In this document: piece by piece, positions 43,522 through 54,042 of the stretch
How the letters are laid out: every line of letters starts with the position of its first letter
Numbering within the stretch: the stretch's first letter is position 1
Source: Bufo bufo
Lineage: Eukaryota > Chordata > Amphibia > Anura > Bufonidae
Length of the DNA stretch: 64,000 bases
NCBI RefSeq assembly: GCF_905171765.1
Contig: NC_053393.1
Span: 62,527,371 to 62,591,370 of the forward strand
Reading direction: 5' to 3'
Notes under the pieces: generated by a model
What the model saw: only the letters and a program-made list of their open reading frames with translations
Database searches by the model: none
Told to the model about the DNA's origin: nothing
Program-made: the position numbers and the translations under genes

Positions 43522-45058
43522 CACTGCGTGCAGAATTATTAGGCAAATGAGTATTTTGACCACATCATCCTCTTTATGCATGTTGTCTTACTCCAAGCTG
43601 TATAGGCTCGAAAGCCTACTACCAATTAAGCATATTAGGTGATGTGCATCTCTGTAATGAGAAGGGGTGTGGTCTAATGACATCAACACCCTATATCAGG
43701 TGTGCATAATTATTAGGCAACTTCCTTTCCTTTGGCAAAATGGGTCAAAAGAAGGACTTGACAGGCTCAGAAAAGTCAAAAATAGTGAGATATCTTGCAG
43801 AGGGATGCAGCACTCTTAAAATTGCAAAGCTTCTGAAGCGTGATCATCGAACAATCAAGCGTTTCATTCAAAATAGTCAACAGGGTCGCAAGAAGCGTGT
43901 GGAAAAACCAAGGCGCAAAATAACTGCCCATGAACTGAGAAAAGTCAAGCGTGCAGCTGCCAAGATGCCACTTGCCACCAGTTTGGCCATATTTCAGAGC
44001 TGCAACATCACTGGAGTGCCCAAAAGCACAAGGTGTGCAGTACTCAGAGACATGGCCAAGGTAAGAAAGGCTGACACACAAGCTGAAACGTCAAGACTGG
44101 GCCAAGAAATATCTCAAGACTGATTTTTCTAAGGTTTTATGGACTGATGAAATGAGAGTGAGTCTTGATGGGCCAGATGGATGGGCCCGTGGCTGGATTG
44201 GTAAAGAGCAGAGAGCTCCAGTCCGACTCAGACGCCAGCAAGGTGGAGGTGGAGTACTGGTTTGGGCTGGTATCATCAAAGATGAGCTTGTGGGGCCTTT
44301 TCGGGTTGAGGATGGAGTCAAGATCAACTCCCAGTCCTACTGCCAGTTTCTGGAAGACACCTACCAAGCAGTGGTACAGGAAGAAGTCTGCATCCTTCAA
44401 GAAAAACATGATTTTCATGCAGGACAATGCTCCATCACACGCGTCCAAGTACTCCACAGCGTGGCTGGCAAGAAAGGGTATAAAAGAAGAAAATCTAATG
44501 ACATGGCCTCCTTGTTCACCTGATCTGAACCCCATTGAGAACCTGTGGTCCATCATCAAATGTGAGATTTACAAGGAGGGAAAACAGTACACCTCTTTGA
44601 ACAGTGTCTGGGAGGCTGTGGTTGCTGCTGCACGCAATGTTGATGGTGAACAGATCAAAACACTGACAGAATCCATGGATGGCAGGCTTTTAAATGTCCT
44701 TGCAAAGAAAGGTGGCTATATTGGTCACTGATTTGTTTTTGTTGTATTTTTGAATGTCAGAAATGTATATTTGTGAATGTTGAGATGTTATATTGGTTTC
44801 ACTGGTAAAAATAAATAATTGAAATGGGTATTTATTTGTTTTTTGTTAAGTTGCCTAATAATTATGTACAGTAATAGTCACCTGCACACACAGATATCCC
44901 CTAAAATAGCTAAAACCAAAAACAAACTAAAAACTACTTCCAAAAATATTCATCTTTGATATTAATGAGTTTTTTGGGTTCATTGAGAACATGGTTGTTG
45001 TTCAATAATAAAATTAATCCTCAAAAATACAACTTGCCTAATAATTCAGCACTCCCTG
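43522..45058 (+). mobile_element. Tc1-like transposon B, innermost (DD37E)
   Basis: Ends CACTGCGTGCAGAATTATTA...TAATTCAGCACTCCCTG with TA flanks (43520-43521, 45059-45060), 1537 bp, inserted in the AT-rich 3' UTR of the LINE. It carries a plus-strand transposase with two frameshifts. The 'gcagaattattaggcaa' terminus marks a distinct Tc1 lineage from the other four in the window. Confidence 0.93.
43740..44731 (+). pseudogene. Tc1/mariner transposase, DD37E, two frameshifts
   Basis: Starts MGQKKDLTGSEKSKIVRYL with a helix-turn-helix (IAKLLKRDHRTIKRFI) and a basic linker. The frame changes near 44085, where the TDEMRVSLDG box (first Asp) is read in the next register, and again near 44395, after which FMQDNAPSHASK (second Asp) and NPIENLW (Glu) follow. 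I count 37 residues between the second Asp and the Glu. The stop at 44729-44731 follows KKGGYIGH. All three catalytic residues are retained but the frame is not translatable as one protein. Confidence 0.92.
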
Positions 45059-45102
45059 TATATATATATATATAAAATATAGATACAGATACAAATACAA
45101 TT

Positions 45103-47150
45103 AAGTCAACACTTCCAGTCATCCCATATCTTAGTCCATTTCTCTAGTGCATCTCTCTGTTTATAGAGAATCAGTTCGTAGTTTTTAACCTTATTAACCA
45201 AGTTTATCCAGTTGTTTACCTCTGGAGTATGGCGTGCAAACCAGCTCCGACTAATCAGAACTCTGGCCAATAATAGTGTTCTACCTAACAGAATCTTTTG
45301 ATATTTATGGCTACCTATTAACGAAAAGTCATTCAGTAAGAACAATTGTGGCTCAAGAGGAATCCATATTTTCAATTTATGAGTAAGAAGGTTATTAATA
45401 CGGTTCCAGTAAGCTCCAAGTTCTGGACAGGCCCAGATCATGTGCAGATAATATGCACCTACAGTATCACATCGAGGACATTTGGAGGTGTCTCTTAATC
45501 CACACTTAACCAGGTGGGGGGTAACATATAATCTATGATAAATAATAAACTGTATTAAAACATGATTAAAGTTATGAGATAGTAAATCAAAATGAGTAAA
45601 AATGCTTCCCCATCCTACCGATTGTATATTTGGGCAATCCATCTCCCAGGCCCTTTATCCCAGTAAGAACAATTGTGGCTCAAGAGGAATCCATATTTTC
45701 AATTTATGAGTAAGAAGATTATTAATACGGTTCCAGTAAGCTCCAAGTTCTGGACAGGCCCAGATCATGTGCAGATAATATGCACCTACAGTATCACATC
45801 GAGGACATTTGGAGGTGTCTCTTAATCCACACTTAACCAGGTGGGGGGTAACATATAATCTATGATAAATATTAAACTGTATTAAAACATGATTAAAGTT
45901 ATGAGATAGTAAATCAAAATGAGTAAAAATGCTTCCCCATCCTACCGATTGTATATTTGGGCAATCCATCTCCCAGGCCCTTTATCCCGGCAATTGTGTC
46001 TCTCCAAAACGTCATTTAAGTAATAGTTTATATATATTGTATTATATATATAGTATATATAATCTTCAGTCGTTGTGATATCTTCCCTAGCCACCTATTT
46101 AGCGGAGAAGTATTATCTATTTCTAACAGTGATTTGTCATTCAACTAAAAAGTGCTGACCGAAGCTGAAAATACCGGAACCAAGAGAGGTTCACTATATT
46201 ATGTCATAGTTCCACAAATGACTTAATATCTCTATTCTTAACAACCTGTGTGATATAAAGAATCCCATTCTTTTGCCAAAATTGATCCATAGCTAGACCC
46301 TCAAAACTCTGTAAGTGAATATTGTGCCAAAGAGGCGTGAATGTAAGTGATCCCTTCACCGCCAACCATCCTCTAGTAGTAGCCCAGATTTTCAGTAGTG
46401 ATTTTGTAGTCACTTTATGGCCCCGATCTCTATTAATCAGTAGGCCGGATTCCAGAAGCGTAAATATATTATTAAGTGAGGAGCTTCTCACTAACCTACT
46501 CAAAAATGTACTATTTTGCCATTCATAACACATCTATAGCTGAGCAGCAATAAAATAACCTTTGAAACAAGGGAGGTTTAAACCCCCCTGTTCCAAAGGT
46601 TTAAACAAGTTTTCTAATTTGAGTCTCACACGTTTTCTTCCCCAAACTAAATCATTTATTATTCTTTCCATAAGTTTAAAATATTTATCCTCTATCCAGG
46701 TAGGTATGTTCCTAAGAACATAGAGGATTTGAGGTAGAATCACCATCTTGACCAGTGAAAGTCGATCTGCCCTAGATAAAGAAAGTCTCAGCCAAGTCCC
46801 TATTTTTACCCTAATTTTCATTATGAATGGGATCAAATTGAGTTGTACACAATTTTCAACCTTGGGAGATATCATCATACCCAAGTATTGAAAAGTGTCA
46901 GCAACATCTAGCTGGGTTATCAAAGACTCCTTTTGGGGCAACGGATCTATTGGCATCAGAATTGTCTTCGACCAGTTTATATCTAGGCCTGATACCTCAC
47001 CAAATAGTTTAACCATCCGGATAATTCTTGGGGCGGTTATTTCTGTATTATCTATAAAAAAAAGGACATCGTCCGCATATAGGGAAATCCGATCCTCCAC
47101 GCCTAGTGTTCCAAATCCTTTAATTTGAGTGTCCTGCCTAACAGCCAAAC
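45103..47150 (-). pseudogene. LINE ORF2 3' half: RT palm to C-terminal cysteine motif
   Basis: The minus strand begins at the overlap LAVRQDTQIKGFG, then SLYADDVLFF (catalytic YADD near 47070), thumb, and a C-terminal region with a stop at 46534-46536. The frame continues to 46204, then decays. The C-terminal motif CPRCDTVGAYYLHMIWACP (C-C-H-C type, as in L1/Tx1 ORF2) appears twice because of the tandem duplication. The frame 45642-45106 holds the true C-terminus (EKWTKIWDDW). Confidence 0.9.
45334..45987. repeat. 327-bp tandem duplication within LINE ORF2
   Basis: 45334-45660 and 45661-45987 are near identical, both starting 'cagtaagaacaattgtggct' and ending 'ggccctttatcc'. Only a few differences are visible (for example 'aataataaac' against 'aatattaaac' and 'agaaggtt' against 'agaagatt'). 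327 is a multiple of three, so the reading frame is kept. Confidence 0.93.
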
Positions 47151-47176
47151 TCTGGATTATTTTCAATGATACGACT

Positions 47177-49516
47177 TTTTTTTTTGATACGCCGGAGAAA
47201 TCCGCTGAGTGGCTTGAACGAAACAATATGTGATCTAACTGCTCAAGGTTTTGTTGGGATGAATAGCTGGCAGATTATGCTCTATATTGTTCCCTTTCTT
47301 TGGTTTACTAGCGGTGAGGTGTCGAGCGGAGGGATGGGGGGGTGGTCATAGGCGAGGGATCTGCTGTTTTATGCGGTGGATTAATTGGATTGGGGGGTTG
47401 GATGGGGGCTGTGATGTGTCTAGGGTGGGGAAGAGTTGTGTGTGTGTTTTTTTTTTTTTTTTTATAAATTTTTATAATGTCAATCAGAATTCTTACCTGG
47501 AATGTCAGGGGCCTGGGGGATAGAAGAAAAAGACAAGCAGTTTTTGATTTGATGCGTTCACATCTCCCAGCTATTATATGTTTGATAGAAACACATCTTA
47601 CGGGGAGACCTCCAGGGTCGTGACCAGGGGCTGGGCTACGCACACGTACCATTCTACCTTCTCTAGTCATTCTAGGGGAATGACTGTCTTTATTCATAGA
47701 ACGATTGATTTTATGTGCGAGGCAGCCCCTGTTGACCACCAGGGGAGATTTGTCTTCCTATATTGTAAGCTGGCTGGGAAGATGTGTATTCTGGCCTTTG
47801 TCTATATTCCACCTCCATTTTCTTTCTTAGTACTTAACTCTCTGCTAAAATTTATGGATAAATGGCCAGAATGTCCTACATTGATTATGGGAGACTTCAA
47901 TTGTGTCATCAATCCCGAGGACGACAGGGTCTCTTTTGGTGTCAAGGGGGACGCCTCTGTTCAGGGGTCCCCCTTGGCACGTTTCTGTTTGGAGGCCGGG
48001 TTCGAGGATGTTTGGTGAAGTCTGGGACAGGGGAGAAGGGTCTTCTCATGCATTTGTAAATTAGGTAGATCTTTGTCCAGAATAGACCATGCTTTGAATA
48101 ATAAAAAATATCTGCGATATGTAAAACGAATGAGGTACGAGACTAGGTCACTCTCGGACCATCTGCCCCTACTCCTCGAACTCTGCCTGACCCAGGATAA
48201 ACAAATAAGGAGGTCTCCATTTAGACTTAACCCCTATTGGTTATCAGTAATAAAAAATCATGAAATAATATAAAAGGAAATTAATAAATTTTGGGAGGCT
48301 AATTATACCTCAGCAAAAACCCAAGTAGTATGGGACACTTTTAGGGCCTATATGAGGGGAATAATGGTTAGTAATATTGCTAACCTGAGAAAGGAGTACG
48401 GGGAAAAGGAGGGAAACTTAAAAGAACAAGCTTCCTTAGCTACACAATCTTACTATATAAATAGGACAGAGGAAAATAGAGAAACCATGCAGAAAACCAC
48501 ACAAGTATATTCCAACTTCCTGCTGGAGAAGGCCCAACTGAGTTTATTCTTTAAGGGCCAAAAATACTTTACTGAATCGGGACGTCCGGGGAAACTTCTA
48601 TCTAGAGTGATCTCGAGTCAGGAACCCCAAAAAAATATAGACAATATCCAATTGGCTAATGGGAGGATAGTTGTTCGACAAAATTCTATAGAGAAAGTTT
48701 TCTTGGACTACTTTTCAGAACTTTATAGAGCTGATTGTAGGATTACGGATGAAATGATGGATGTCTATCTTGGTGGTATTATTTTCCCTACTATTACCTC
48801 GGCTCAAAGGAGGGCACTAGAGGCTGATTTCTCAATTCAGGAGCTTGAAGGGGCAATTAAACTTTGCTCGGGTAACTCCACCCCCGGCTCAGATGGACTC
48901 CCATATGAATTTTATAGTAAATATAAGGAGGTTATCTTTCCCAAATTGTTGGGGGTCTTTGCTGAGTCGGTGGAGGAGGGGACCCTACCGGGTTCAATGT
49001 CGGAAACTGTAATAATATTAATTCCAAAAAAAGGTAAGGACCCCACAGAACTGGGATCCTACAGACCGATTTCATTGTTGAACGCAGACATAAAGCTCCT
49101 CGCAAGGATTTTGGCCACAAGACTCTCTGGGGTCATCTCCTCCATTGTCCACCCGGACCAGAACGGTTTTATCCCAAATAAGGGCACTCACCATAATCTT
49201 CATCGACTTTTCGCTAATATACAGGCCCCTGGGGGGTCTGCTCGCTCCATCCTGTCACTGGATGCCTCTAAGGCCTTTGACAGGGTGGAGTGGCGATTCC
49301 TGTGGAGGGTCCTGGCCAGGATGGGCTTTGGGGAGAGATTCATAAATATGATTAAACTATTGTATAGATCCCCCACGGCTAAGTTGAGTCTCAACGGGCG
49401 CCTTACTACCAGTTTTGATTTAAATAGAGGTACTCGCCAGGGCTGCCCATTTTCACCACTCCTATTTGATATTTATATTGAGCCTCTGGCTCTGGCTATT
49501 AGGCAGGACACTCAAA
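47177..49516 (+). pseudogene. LINE ORF1 tail, then ORF2 5' half: endonuclease and RT fingers/palm
   Basis: A short frame ending TPEKSAEWLERNNM and TGA near 47228 looks like the ORF1 C-terminus. A G-rich spacer of about 250 bases and a T-run follow. ORF2 starts at ATG 47477 (ILTWNVRGLG). Apurinic-type endonuclease motifs are visible: Asn in WNVRG, Glu in CLIETHL, GDFNCVI and SDHLPLL. RT motifs: STPGSDGLPYEF, PISLLNADIK, SLDASKAFDRVEW (motif A Asp), GTRQGCPFSPLLF. A frameshift falls near 47600, with stops at 48016-48018 and 48271-48273. The frame ends exactly at RQDTQI, where the inverted half takes over. Confidence 0.92.
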
Positions 49517-49659
49517 TTTGAGCATTCAATTAATTTAAAATAACAAAACAGGCTGTTTTTCAGCTGATCAAAAGTTTAGGACCACATGCCTTTAAAAGGC
49601 CAAATCTGTGCAAAGATGTGGATTCATTGTCATTTTCTGTCAGGTAGTCACACGTTGTG

Positions 49660-50576
49660 ATGGCAAAGGCTAAAAAACTCTCCCTTTTTGAACGTGTTCG
49701 GGTTGTTTAACTGCATAAGCAGGGTCTCTCACAGCGCACCATCGCTGCTGATGTGGGACGCAGTAAGACAGTCATTTGGAATTTCATCAGCACTGAGGCG
49801 GAGGATTCAATTGGCTGTCCGTCAAGACACTGGAGGATCCCCGACCCAAATTAGGGCCCTTACTGGTGCTGACTGCAGCCCTATAACCATCAGACGGCAT
49901 CTGAGACTGAAGGGCTTTAAAAACAAAAAACGTCTTCAAAGACCTCGTCTCCTTGAACGCCACAGAACTGCTCTTTTGGACTTTGCAAGAGAGCATCAAA
50001 CATGGGACATTCAAAGGTGGAAGAAAGTTTTTTTCTCTGATGAGAAAAAATTTAACCTTGATGGTCCTTAAGGTTTCCAACATTACTGGAATGACAAGCA
50101 GATCCCACCTGAGATGTCTTCCACGCGCCACAGTGGAGGGGGCGCCATAATGGTCTGGGGTGCTTTTTCCTACAGTGGAACAATGGAGCTTCAGGAAGTG
50201 CACGGGCGTCAAACGGCCGCTGGCTATGTCCAGATGTTGCAGAGAGCATTCCTCATGACTGAGGGCCCTCGTCTGTGTGGTAACGACTGGGTTTTTCAAC
50301 AGGACAACGCTACAGTACACAATGCCCGCAGGACAAGGGACTTCTTCAAGGAGAATAACATTACTCTTTTGGCCTATCCTGCGTGTTCCCCTGATCTAAA
50401 TCCAATCGAGAACCTTTGGGAATGGGCAACAGTTCCAGACAGTAGATGGCCTTCGTGCAGCTGTCTTCACCACTTGGAGAAATGTTCCCACTCACCTCAT
50501 GGAAACGCTTGCGTCAAGCATGCCAAAACGAATTTTGGAAGTGATAAACAATAACGGCGGAGCTACTCATTACTGA
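49660..50576 (+). pseudogene. Tc1 transposase of element A (DD34E), broken
   Basis: ATG 49660 ([16 protein letters not shown]) is followed by a stop at 49708-49710, helix-turn-helix sequence ([16 protein letters not shown]), and a frameshift near 49795. [13 protein letters not shown] (first Asp) leads into a stop at 50069-50071. [12 protein letters not shown] (second Asp) and NPIENLW (Glu) follow with 34 residues between. A deletion with frameshift near 50420 precedes the end near 50576. Not functional. Confidence 0.9.
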
Positions 50577-50844
50577 GTTCATGTTTGGAAGTTGGATTTC
50601 TGTTTTGGGGGGTTTAGTTTTTTTTTGGAGGTGTGGTCCTAAACTTTTGATCAGCGGAAAAACAGCCTGTTTCAGTTTATTCGTTGTTTTCATTAAATTG
50701 AATGCTCAAAAAATGTTTTGACTCACTCCCATTTCTTATTGTTGCATGTTGAAGCTCTACTTGGAACCTTGTTAAGATCCAGCCATGCTAAATATGATTT
50801 TTTGCCATTTTTCAAGTGGTCCTAAACTTTTGATCAGGACTGTA

Positions 50845-51197
50845 TACGGCAGGTGGGATTCAGAATCATTTCCGTCATTGAACAACTCAGATGCCACGAT
50901 CAACGATGAATGCATTGTTCAATGACAGGGGGTGGCGCCATCATCACAAAGCAAAATAAAAAATGCTCACCTTAACTATTTGAACGCGTAGATGCTGCCG
51001 CGACCATCTTGATTAAAGCCACTGTGTGAAATATTGCGTGGTGACTGGTGACGTGATGACATAATCACGCCTAGAAACGATATACTCTTCCTAGAAACCA
51101 AGAGTAGTGTCGGCTGCCATGCAATACTCATGCAAATTTTTTTGGTCTTCTTATTTGAAAAATAGCACCACAAAGCGGGTGCCAGTCAACCAAGTAA
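50845..51197. repeat. MITE-like relic
   Basis: 'tcattgaacaactcagatgc', 'cgatcaacgatgaatgcatt' and 'gtgacgtgatgacataatca' resemble the interior of the element at 55809-56364. Ends not found. Confidence 0.4.
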
Positions 51198-51622
51198 GGC
51201 TACTTTCACACTCGCGTTTGGTGCTGATCCGTCATGGATCTTCACAGACGGATCCGTTCAGATAATACAACCGTCTGCATCCCTTCAGAACGGATCCGTT
51301 TGTATTATCTTTAACATAGCCAAGATGGATCACCATTGAAAGTCAATAGAGGACGGATCCGTTTTCTACTGTGCCAGATTGTGACAGTAAAAACGGATCC
51401 GTCCCCATTGACTTACATTGTATGCCAGGACAGATCGGTGTGGCTCAGTTTCATCAGACGGACACCAAAATGCTGCAAGCAGTGTTTTGGTGTCCATCTC
51501 CAAAGCGGAATGGAGACTAAACTGATGCATTCTGAGCGGATCCTTTTCCATTCACAATGCATTAGGGCAAAACTGAACGGATCTCACAAACGGAAAGCCA
51601 AAACGTGAGTGTGAAAGTAGAC
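51198..51622. mobile_element. MITE, complete copy of the 31732 family
   Basis: GGCTACTTTCACACTCGCG...CGTGAGTGTGAAAGTAG; 425 bp. Many 'ggatccgt' motifs in both orientations. It serves as the empty-site reference for the piggyBac-containing copy. Confidence 0.8.
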
Positions 51623-53044
51623 TTTTTACGCAAATTTCTCTTGAGACAATCTGGTTCTTTTGTTCTTCTAGAAAGAGAACTAGCTGAGAAGTGCAAGCTT
51701 TGTGAGGTGTTGTAATTCTCTTATCTCACTTTCAGTTTAATGTTACTTTAGAGGTCTCTCTGGTTTGTCTGTTTGTTGTTGATCCACAATAAAGAAGTAA
51801 GATTGCTAAATGTGTTGTCTGTATTTGCTATACAGGTGACTAGGGAAGAGCTATTCCATTGAGGTGAATTGGAACAGCAGGAGTTATAATTATAACAGTT
51901 TGCTACTGGAAAGCTATTAGGTAAACAATAATGAGAGCACATCATCCATGTGAGTGCTGTATTATTTTCACACAGTGGATTGTAAGATACCTTTAAAGAT
52001 GCTTATGTAGCAAAGTTGTAGAAGTAGCTAAGCCAGCCTCACATCTGCAGCTAGTTCTTTTTATTTATTCTGAAGGTAGTTTGTAATGACATTAGCTGTA
52101 TGTATGTGTTTGTTGTCCCACTGGAGAATGCATTTGGAGCCAATCAGACACCTCCCTGATTTCTCTTTGTGCTATCATTTTGCATTTTGTTACTTGATAA
52201 AACTAAACTCACAATTCTATTTTTGAAAGCATTCTTACTTTGCAGCATTTTTTCCACACCTGCCTAAAACTTTTGTGTACAACGAGTGCATGCTAGACAT
52301 ATAGGGTAAACACTGCAATGGCATATCTGTATTACTCATTTCTTGTCACTCACTTCTTGGCAATGCTCGACATCTAGTAGCAGTTAAACGGAAACAGTCA
52401 TAAACAAGGCCACTGTTATTGCTAAATCAATGGAAATCGAGAAAGGACCAAAATGGGTCCTAAAGAGGAAGCAAAGGAGTCCTAACTAATGCCTTATTCA
52501 CAGGTCAGTGTTTTGGTCAATGATTTCCATCAGTGATTGTGAGCCAAAACCAGGTGCAGCTATAAACAGAACACAGAACAGGTGCTAATCTTTTCCTTAT
52601 ACCTTATGTCTGTGGAGGCCACAATCCTTAACTGTGAATGAGGCTTAAGAAAAAGAAACAAATACAATGAGGAGCTTTTGAGAAGGAGCTAGAAAAGGAA
52701 TTAATGTAAAAGGAAAGTAAGGCCCACAGCATAATCCTCCTTCAAATCCAATCCTATCATCCTCCTTACACTCAATCTAGATAGTATTGGATCTGTGGCA
52801 TCTAATTTCAACTCAATTTACTGTTGACCATTATCTGAGACAGTTTCTGTTGAATAGAAACCTACAGTTACTAATTATTGGTGTCTTTGCAGCCATAAAA
52901 ATCTAAAAATAATTTGTGTTTCTGATACGTGTTCACTTGGGGAGCTGAGTCTGGTAAACTTCATACTCTTGAAGCAAATGACTTTTTATGTGGACTTCAA
53001 AACACTGAAATAGATGTGTGTGAAGGAGGCCTTGAATTGTTAAA
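51623..53044. other. no gene; mostly unique-looking sequence
   Basis: 52490-52640 has a weak match to the MITE at 59214-59407 ('gtcagtgttttggtcaatga', 'ccatcagtgattgtgagcca'). The rest shows no recognisable features. Confidence 0.5.
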
Positions 53045-53524
53045 TGTATACCTTAAAGTGGATGTCCAGGATTTAAATACTGATGACCTATCCTCAGGAT
53101 AGATCAAAATCTAATTGATAGAGAACCAAAAATATTTCCTATCCAATGGTATTTAACCCATATATATTGTAAACCACACAACCAATAGAGATATATGGAT
53201 CCACAGAATATCACAAAAGATACAAATATAAAATTTAACAAATAGTTGAATAATTTATTATTAACAATTTTATTAATAAACACAATTAAAATGTAATAAT
53301 AGGACTGGTAGTGCATGATTAATGGGCAATATATGTAAAGTGCAAGTGCAACAAAGGTCAGTGATCAGTACATCTGAATATGCTGATAGGATTGGTAAGG
53401 TTATAGACAGAAGCAAGGCCTGATCTGAATTTTACTAATACAAGTATAGATAACCTGAATCTACACAATGAGCATATAAGGGCCAAGTCCAAAAATCAAA
53501 ATTGAAAGTAAAAAAAATAAATAT
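53045..53524. repeat. fragment of the 'gatgacctatcc' repeat, then unannotated sequence
   Basis: 'actgatgacctatcctcagg' at 53080-53100 matches the copies at 62018 and 63662. The remaining 400 bp is AT-rich with nothing recognised. Confidence 0.45.
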
Positions 53525-53700
53525 GAGACTTCTGCTGTATAGGAATACTACTAGTAAGTATTCCTATATAGCAGAAGTCTCTGGCCATGCAGCTCTATAG
53601 TGTAGTGGTTAACATTCTTGGTTGTAATGTAGAAGGTTGTGAGTTTGAATCCCATCAGAAACTTTTCAGAATTAGAGGCTAAATTAGATTTAAATAAACT
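53525..53700 (+). mobile_element. tRNA-derived SINE with hairpin head, copy C
   Basis: 53525-53581 is a perfect-looking hairpin ('gagacttctgctgtatagga' against 'tcctatatagcagaagtctc'). The SINE follows directly: box A TAGTGTAGTGG (53598-53608), box B-like AGTTTGAATCC (53642-53652), body 'agaaacttttcagaattaga' and 'ggctaaattaga'. Same family as copies A and B, which also sit next to an 'agaagtctc' inverted repeat. Confidence 0.7.
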
Positions 53701-54040
53701 CATTCGAGCATCGTGCTTGAGCACACGCGATATTCGGCCGAGCATAGCGATGCTCGCCCAACACTAACGATTAGAAGAGTGAGCATTAAAATTGGTGAGT
53801 TAATCCCATTTATACCTATACTGGGTTTAGTTCAACTATTTCACCAATGGCATCTGGTGACAATTATTCCTGATCAGATACCATATAAAAAGCTCACATG
53901 CTTCAGTGAAAGGACTTCAATTATTCACTCAACCAGACATTTGTGAAGTATAATTAAAAAAAAATTGCAAGGACTAATCATAGACTTTGGACTTATTTGT
54001 CTCAGCTTCTTGACCTTAGACAAAAGTCTATAAGTGAATG
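53701..54040. repeat. short MITE-like piece and unannotated sequence
   Basis: 53705-53765 ('gagcatcgtgcttgagcaca', 'gatattcggccgagcatagc') has internal dyads of the 'cgagca' type. The remainder is unremarkable. Confidence 0.4.
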
Positions 54041-54042
54041 TA

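Larger units (their letters stand above)
43322..49516 (-). mobile_element. L1/Tx1-type LINE with 5' inversion
   Basis: A 15-bp target duplication TTTGAGCATTCAATT flanks it (43307-43321 and 49517-49531). The 3' end is at left, with a T-run (poly(A) on the minus strand). 43322-47150 is in minus orientation: RT from the YADD side to the C-terminus and 3' UTR. 47155-49516 is in plus orientation: the ORF1 tail, endonuclease and RT up to the break. Both halves share about 25 bp around 'ggcaggacactcaaatt' (47125-47150 and 49490-49516). This is the structure left by twin priming. It contains the Tc1 element B and a 327-bp tandem duplication. Confidence 0.93.
43175..50842 (+). mobile_element. Tc1-like transposon A, outermost shell of a three-level nest
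   Basis: Ends CAGTCCTGATCAAAAGTTT...CTTTTGATCAGGACTG with TA flanks (43173-43174, 50843-50844). TIRs of about 145 bp pair 43175-43320 with 50700-50842 and also contain an internal repeat of the end ('ctgatcaaaagtttaggacc' at 49563). The LINE at 43322-49516 lies inside the left TIR/5' flank. Without it the element would be about 1.46 kb. Confidence 0.93.

Noticed and set aside
43322..49516. Two separate LINE insertions facing each other
   Set aside because: A single 15-bp target duplication bounds the pair, only one poly(A) end exists, and the halves complement each other at one point of the same ORF2.
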